Assembly: GCA_023229725.1 (NCBI GenBank)
Contig: JALNYR010000045.1
Coordinates: 1 to 17,514, forward strand
Length of the DNA: 17,514 bases
Reading direction: 5' to 3'
DNA from: Dehalococcoidia bacterium
GTDB taxonomy: Bacteria > Chloroflexota > Dehalococcoidia > GIF9 > AB-539-J10
Both the position numbers and the translations under genes were made by a program. Shown piece by piece: positions 13,608 to 17,514 of this stretch; position 1 is the stretch's first letter; every line of letters begins with the position of its first letter. The notes beneath the pieces were generated by a model, which had not been told where the DNA came from, did no database searches, and saw only the letters and a program-made list of their open reading frames with translations.

Positions 13608-14324
13608 ATGATAGACTGGCTTGCCTCCGCGTCCGACTGGGCGAGACAGATACTTGAGAACGCGGGCACGAGCCCTGCAGCGTTGCCGCTGGCGTTCCTC
13701 CTTGGGGCGGTCAGCGCTCTCGCCAGCGCCTGTTGCGCACTGCCGATTCTCGGGGTCATTATCGGCTATGCCGGGACGCGGACAGAAGCTGACCGGCGCT
13801 CGCATCTGATTGACGCCGGTCTCTTTATGGCCGGCGTAGTCCTTGCGCTCTTGGTGCTGGGAAGCGTCGCGGCTTTGATCGGGCAGGCTGCGCAGGCCGT
13901 CCTCGGTCGCTACTGGCAGGCTTTCGCTGGCTTCGTCGCCATCATCGCGGGTCTGGCCACCCTTGGACTCATCCCGTTCAAACTGCCACACGGCCTGGAG
14001 GCAACCCATTCGGCGCGGCGAGGGTTAGTGGGAGCGCTGGCCGCCGGACTCATCATGGGCGGAGCGGTGAGCGTATGCTCGCTGGGATGCAACCCCGCCA
14101 TTTTCATAATCGTTGGGGTCGCGGTGATTCAGGGGTACACGCTCTGGATGTTCGGCGTGCTCGTCGCCTACGCCGTCGGCTTCAGCGTGCCGCTGACCGC
14201 GTTGATGCTGGGGGCCTCCTTTGGAGCGGCAGCAATTCAGGCCACGAAGCTCACCCGTGTGGTGCGGATCGTGGCCGGAGTGGTGCTGATTGCGGCAGGC
14301 TTCTACTTCCTGGCCTCGCTGTAG
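13608..14324 (+). CDS. CcdA/DsbD-like membrane thiol transporter (copy 2)
   Basis: A 238-residue protein with about six membrane helices in two similar halves. The first has ASACCALPILG (Cys42 and Cys43) and the second SVCSLGCNPAIFI (Cys157 and Cys161). In the CcdA/DsbD family one cysteine in each half takes electrons from cytosolic thioredoxin and passes them to proteins outside. This copy has a doubled cysteine in one half and a CxxxC in the other, unlike the single SPC and FCP cysteines of the ArsG-like protein at 8645. AAGGG lies about 11 nt before the ATG. It is the last gene of the arsR2 unit, and the Cys-rich anchored protein just upstream is its natural candidate partner. Confidence 0.78.
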   Translation: MIDWLASASDWARQILENAGTSPAALPLAFLLGAVSALASACCALPILGVIIGYAGTRTEADRRSHLIDAGLFMAGVVLALLVLGSVAALIGQAAQAVLGRYWQAFAGFVAIIAGLATLGLIPFKLPHGLEATHSARRGLVGALAAGLIMGGAVSVCSLGCNPAIFIIVGVAVIQGYTLWMFGVLVAYAVGFSVPLTALMLGASFGAAAIQATKLTRVVRIVAGVVLIAAGFYFLASL

Positions 14325-14351
14325 CCGGGGCTGAGCACTGGAGCCGTTCGG

Positions 14352-14368
14352 CAACGGGCGACCCGTTG
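14352..14368 (+). terminator. Possible hairpin after the arsR2 unit
   Basis: A perfect 7-bp inverted repeat with a 3-base loop lies 28 bp after the CcdA-like stop codon. Without a following T-run it is not a classical intrinsic terminator and could also be an RNA-stability hairpin. Confidence 0.3.
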
Positions 14369-14559
14369 GTGAGCCCACCTGAGACGGCCCAGTCACAGGG
14401 ACCCGAGAACCAGAGAGGGAAGAACGAATGAAGACGTACAGCCTCGGGCGGTTCTCGCAACCCAACTGGATTTCGGGGAGGCTGGACTCACTCTACTCCG
14501 CGTTTGGCGCTGGCAGGCGCCGACCAGCGTCTCCACCGGAACGAGACGGCACGAGAGGA

Positions 14560-14590
14560 GTTGACAACTGTCAACAAAGCGTTGTAGCTT
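14560..14590 (+). promoter_or_regulatory. Palindrome with possible promoter before the first surface protein
   Basis: GTTGACAACTGTCAAC is a perfect palindromic arrangement (TTGACA, AC, TGTCAA). Its TTGACA could serve as a -35 box, but the only -10 candidates (TGTAGC at 16 bp or TAGCTT at 18 bp) match poorly. It may instead be a regulator-binding site. Confidence 0.3.
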
Positions 14591-14640
14591 CAGGGCGGTC
14601 ACGGACGCAGAGAGTCCCACTTTGCAGGGGGAAGAACACA

Positions 14641-15948
14641 ATGGGAACCGGCTTCCGACGGACACTCAGGCACGGCACTCTCCTCGTTTTCGCCCTTGTT
14701 GCCGCGACTGTTCTGTTTCCTGCTCAGGCGTATGCCGGCTGCGCCTGCGGCGGCGGCTCGGAGGACGAATCGGGCTCGCGCCCGGAGGTGAACATCACGC
14801 TTCGCGTGGCGCCTGCGGACGGCGGGTACGTCAAGGTGGACGGCGAGGAGCTGGAGGACGACATCTACGTTGCATCCCAAGGGGACAAGCTGGAGCTCGA
14901 GGCCGTACCGGCGCAGGGCTACAGGTTCGTGAGATGGAGCGGCTCCGTCGTCAGCAGCGAGAATCCCGTGGAGAGGGAGTGCTACAACCACAAGGACATC
15001 ACAGCGAACTTCGTGCTTGAGAAAGAGAGCCTCTCGCAGCTTGAGAAGAGCGGCCTGTCGGTCGATATTCCGGATGGCACCGAAGCGCTCGACGCGGATG
15101 GCAACGAACTGGATGACGTGTCCATAGAGGTCGCCGCAGTGCATGATGTCCCCACCACCATGACCGTGGTGAGCCGCGTCTATGATGTGTTGCCGAGCGG
15201 CGCCACATTTGATCCTCCTATCACCCTCACCTTCGAATACGACCAGGCCAGCGTGCCGGCCGGAGTGGACGAGAACGAGCTAACGGTCGCATGGTTTGAC
15301 GAGGAATCCGGCGCGTGGACGCCTCTTAAGTCCGATGTGAACGAAGAGGACGGCATCGTCACCGCGGACGTAGCGCACTTCAGCGAGTTCTGCGTCCTGT
15401 CGCCGACGCCAGCCTCCGGTCTTTCCGGGACTGGCCAGCCGACATCGCCGGGATTCAGCTTGAGCCAGCTCGAAGTCTCGCCATCGAGCGTTGCCGCCGG
15501 CGAGCCGGTGACTGTCAGCGTACTGGCGCACTACGAGGGCGCGAGCTCCGACGGAGCGTCCCTGGTAGTGCTGCGCGTCGACGGCACGGAGGTCGACCAG
15601 CAGCAGGTGACGCTACCTTCGGGCGAGAGCGCGGAAGTCGCGTTCACGTTCACGCCGTCGACGGGCGGCCCTCACGAGATAGATGTGAACGGCCTGCTGG
15701 GCGGGTTGAACGTGATTTCAGTTGCCTCGCCTCTGGCGCTGAGCCAGGCGGTCGCACTGGCCCAGGACGGCGGTTCTTTCCAGCTTGAGGCGCCGAGCCA
15801 GCCTGAGGCGCCAGGCCAGTCCTCGTTCTCCTGGCTTCGCGGGTGGCCACCTGTGGCCGTTGTCGTCATGGGCGTTGTCGTTGTGCTTCTGGTCCTGTTT
15901 CTGCTGCTGCTCGTGAGACAGGCTTTCCGCCGCCGGTACGACATGTAG
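14641..15948 (+). CDS. Type I surface protein with InlB-like repeat and C-terminal membrane helix
   Basis: The 435-residue protein starts with a clear signal peptide (RRTLRHG, a hydrophobic core, then AQAYA, cleavage near 32). The mature part begins GCACGGG. A divergent InlB-type repeat (about 45-127) has GGYVKVDG and YRFVRWSGSV. Next is a beta domain with FDPPITLTFEYD and TADVAHFSEF, common in prokaryotic surface proteins, then an Ig/CARDB-like domain (about 275-360) and a Pro/Ser linker. A membrane helix (about 402-425) ends in RRRYDM, placing the bulk of the protein outside. GGGGGAAG lies 6 nt before the ATG at 14641. An in-frame upstream ATG at 14428 is rejected because it would bury the signal peptide. 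No enzymatic motif is seen; a role in adhesion or envelope structure is possible, and a link to the arsenic genes is not shown. Confidence 0.75.
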   Translation: MGTGFRRTLRHGTLLVFALVAATVLFPAQAYAGCACGGGSEDESGSRPEVNITLRVAPADGGYVKVDGEELEDDIYVASQGDKLELEAVPAQGYRFVRWSGSVVSSENPVERECYNHKDITANFVLEKESLSQLEKSGLSVDIPDGTEALDADGNELDDVSIEVAAVHDVPTTMTVVSRVYDVLPSGATFDPPITLTFEYDQASVPAGVDENELTVAWFDEESGAWTPLKSDVNEEDGIVTADVAHFSEFCVLSPTPASGLSGTGQPTSPGFSLSQLEVSPSSVAAGEPVTVSVLAHYEGASSDGASLVVLRVDGTEVDQQQVTLPSGESAEVAFTFTPSTGGPHEIDVNGLLGGLNVISVASPLALSQAVALAQDGGSFQLEAPSQPEAPGQSSFSWLRGWPPVAVVVMGVVVVLLVLFLLLLVRQAFRRRYDM

Positions 15949-16081
15949 ATCGGCACCGCTGCACGCCAGTTCATCGCCGACCAGGAACTTGGCGCGGTGA
16001 GCGACGCCATGCAGGCGACGACGTTCAAGTCGAGCAGTGGTAGACTATGGCGGACATCGAAGTCCCTGTCTGGAGGATGGC
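15949..16081. other. Intergenic region with an open in-frame tail
   Basis: After the TAG at 15946-15948 the same frame stays open for about 55 codons and reads protein-like at first (ARQFIADQELGAVSDAM). It could be a relic of a longer or neighbouring gene, or chance in high-GC DNA. GGAGG (16072-16076) serves the next gene. Confidence 0.35.
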
Positions 16082-17149
16082 ATGTTGACCAGCGCAGTTC
16101 AGGAACCGCGTAAGGAACACAAGAGGCCGGGTGAGTCCGACGGAGGCAAGGGCAAGGGAAAGGCGGTTCTCATCGTCGGGCTTGTGTGTATCGGAGTCAT
16201 TGCCGCCGTTGTCGCCATGAACTACGACAGGCTGTTCGCCCAATCGGAAGCGGCCGAACCGACGGGACAGCCCGTTGAGACGACCCCCGCTCCCAACACC
16301 GTGCCGGTGATACTCAGCGTGACGGCGGCGACCGACCGAATAGAGCCTTCCGACCTCTGTCAGGTCTCCTGCGAGGCCGAGGATGCTGACGCTGATGCTC
16401 TCACCTACACGTGGGTGGCGAGCCGGGGCGACATCATCGGTGCAGGGGCGACCGTCGAGTGGAGCGCACCGGACACCGAGGGCCTGTACAGCCTGTCCGT
16501 GAAGGCGGACGATGGCCGCGGCGGCATTGCGGAGTTCTCAACGTCTCTGCGGGTCAAGGCGAACTACGCTCCGGAGATAGTGTCGCTGTCCTCCTACTCC
16601 GACTGGGCCCTCCCGGAAACGTCGACCTTCGTGTCATGCGTCGCGACGGACCTCGATGGCGACAAGATAGCGTACGAATGGAGCGCCACCGCCGGTGAGG
16701 TGTTTGGACAGGGCAATGCAATCGTGTGGGTTGCCCCCGCCGAACTCGGCGCCTACTCGGTGAAGGTACTTGCCCGGGACGCGTATGGCGGGGAGTCGAG
16801 TCGTGAGATTCCCATCAGCGTGACGCCGGGCACGGCCCCGACGCTGGGCGAGTTCGTGGTCAAGGGCATCGGCACCGACCTCATCAAGTACTTCGAAGGC
16901 GCGTGGTCCATCTTCCGTGGTCGCACCTGCAGCATCGAGTGCGTCGTGACGGAGGGAGAAGGGCCGTACACCTATGCCTGGAGCGCCGCCAAGGGCAAGC
17001 TGACTGCTGAAGGCGCAGTGGCACGGTGGGACGCCATCGATGGCAAGGAAGAGGTCACGATTACTGTGGACGTGACCGACATACGGGGGAATACCACCAG
17101 GGGCACTGTCCTCATGAGCGTTCAGACCTGCACCTGCCATTTCAAATAG
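16082..17149 (+). CDS. Membrane-anchored protein with three PKD/Ig-like repeats
   Basis: This 355-residue protein has a Lys/Gly-rich N-terminus, one membrane helix (about 28-45), then a Thr/Pro linker, so most of it should lie outside. Three related beta-sandwich units follow. The first two share a pattern of a cysteine near the start, a DADAD or DLDGD turn, an aromatic stretch (YTWVAS or YEWSAT), and a closing VKADDGRGG- or VLARDAYGG-like strand. This is the PKD/cadherin-like layout. The third (about 250-350) repeats CSIECVVTEGEG and YAWSAAKG. The protein ends CTCHFK. GGAGG lies 5 nt before the ATG at 16082; the in-frame GTG at 16037 has no such site. Function is not known; such repeats usually serve binding or spacing at the cell surface. 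Confidence 0.75.
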   Translation: MLTSAVQEPRKEHKRPGESDGGKGKGKAVLIVGLVCIGVIAAVVAMNYDRLFAQSEAAEPTGQPVETTPAPNTVPVILSVTAATDRIEPSDLCQVSCEAEDADADALTYTWVASRGDIIGAGATVEWSAPDTEGLYSLSVKADDGRGGIAEFSTSLRVKANYAPEIVSLSSYSDWALPETSTFVSCVATDLDGDKIAYEWSATAGEVFGQGNAIVWVAPAELGAYSVKVLARDAYGGESSREIPISVTPGTAPTLGEFVVKGIGTDLIKYFEGAWSIFRGRTCSIECVVTEGEGPYTYAWSAAKGKLTAEGAVARWDAIDGKEEVTITVDVTDIRGNTTRGTVLMSVQTCTCHFK

Positions 17150-17334
17150 ACGGCGGGAGCCGGGGCGGCATGTGTACATTGTCGGTGAGGTGCGAAGCGG
17201 GCAGGCGGGGCCCATTCTGTCGAGGTGCGCTGGTCCTGTCGACGGTTGCCGTGGCGTCGGGTTCCCGGGTGACTTCGAGTATCGTACAGTCGGGTTGATT
17301 CGGACAGGGAGTAGCCTGGCTCTGGAGGAACACA

Positions 17335-17514
17335 GTGAACACATTTCTGAAAGCAGTGATAGCGGTTTGCGCCGTGGCGATTGTGGTTGTCGCGGCCATC
17401 GGGATGCTGGGCGGCTCCACTCCTCAGGACGTGACGGTGGCGCCCACTCCCACGCCGACCTCTGCCTCATCGACGACACCGCTGGCACTCATTCTCGGAC
17501 CGTCCACTGACCCA
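17335..17514 (+). CDS. Start of a membrane-anchored or secreted protein (3' end outside window)
   Basis: A GTG start preceded by GGAGG at 6-7 nt opens a frame that stays open to the edge of the window (60 codons). It encodes MNTFLKAVIAVCAVAIVVVAA, a signal-anchor or signal peptide, then a Thr/Pro/Ser-rich linker (TVAPTPTPTSASSTTP). The ribosome-site wording TCTGGAGGA is shared with the gene at 16082. The size and domains of the rest are not visible. The style matches the two preceding surface proteins, so it is probably a third member of the same group. The 185 bp before it show no clear promoter. Confidence 0.65.
   Translation, partial: MNTFLKAVIAVCAVAIVVVAAIGMLGGSTPQDVTVAPTPTPTSASSTTPLALILGPSTDP

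Larger units (their letters stand above)
14325..14640. other. 316-bp non-coding region between the second CcdA-like gene and the first surface protein
   Basis: After the stop at 14324 a perfect 7-bp stem, CAACGGG with CCCGTTG around a CGA loop (14352-14368), could be a transcript end, but no T-run follows. An ATG at 14428 has a decent GAGGG site and is in frame with the surface protein, but the 71 residues it would add are Arg-rich and not signal-like. Near 14560-14575 lies the palindrome GTTGACAACTGTCAAC, whose left arm contains a perfect TTGACA. No second gene or RNA is evident. Confidence 0.5.

Noticed and set aside
14428..14640. Upstream in-frame ATG with a fair ribosome site as the start of the InlB-like protein
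   Set aside because: The added 71 residues are Arg-rich and would place the signal peptide internally. A better ribosome site lies before ATG 14641.
1..17514. CRISPR arrays, tRNA or rRNA genes, insertion sequences and attachment sites
   Set aside because: No regularly spaced repeats, cloverleaf-like sequences, transposase genes or flanking terminal repeats could be seen by eye.

Overview
The window looks like a stretch of chromosome from a high-GC bacterium. Shine-Dalgarno sites precede most genes, and TTGACA-type promoters, ArsR repressors, lipoprotein-like signal sequences and a dockerin-like C-terminus are present. Single-chain alpha-type acyl-CoA synthetases in several copies, PKD-like surface proteins and an anaerobe-type arsenic gene set make an anaerobic Chloroflexota (Dehalococcoidia-like) lineage my best guess. 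That guess is inference; no rRNA, tRNA or marker gene is present to test it.

Region 1 (1-6223), acyl-CoA/acyl-phosphate metabolism. After the tail of a secreted dockerin-like protein come three minus-strand paralogues (313-1692, 1907-3283, 3404-4792) of about 460 aa. They resemble the alpha part of NDP-forming (ADP-forming) acyl-CoA synthetases. Each keeps the phosphohistidine motif SHTGAL but none has the ATP-grasp beta part, and no beta gene is visible. Each seems to have its own promoter. A divergently transcribed acetate-kinase-family protein (5027-6223) keeps many core residues but has changed several catalytic and nucleotide-loop motifs. The alpha subunits and the kinase could share an acyl-phosphate intermediate; this is a hypothesis.

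Region 2 (6248-12334), first arsenic/thiol unit. A strong promoter with an overlapping 24-bp dyad drives arsR1, an ArsP/DUF318-type permease, a small CxxC thioredoxin-like protein (ArsE-like), a predicted lipoprotein of the ArsF type with a CxC motif, a CcdA/ArsG-like membrane protein, a second ArsF-like predicted lipoprotein, a second ArsP-type permease with a Cys-rich loop, and an Acr3 arsenite exporter. The set suggests arsenite and organoarsenical resistance. The thioredoxin-like protein, CcdA-like protein and lipoproteins could pass electrons from cytosol to cell surface.

Region 3 (12353-14324), second ArsR unit. It has its own promoter and a different dyad. It encodes a classical ELCAC-type ArsR overlapping by ATGA a membrane-anchored Cys-rich thioredoxin-like protein that lacks a CxxC, followed by a second CcdA/DsbD-like membrane protein.

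Region 4 (14325-17514), surface proteins. A 316-bp leader region precedes a type I surface protein (signal peptide, InlB-like repeat, beta domains, C-terminal membrane helix). Next come an N-terminally anchored PKD-like protein and the start of a third membrane-anchored or secreted protein that runs off the window.
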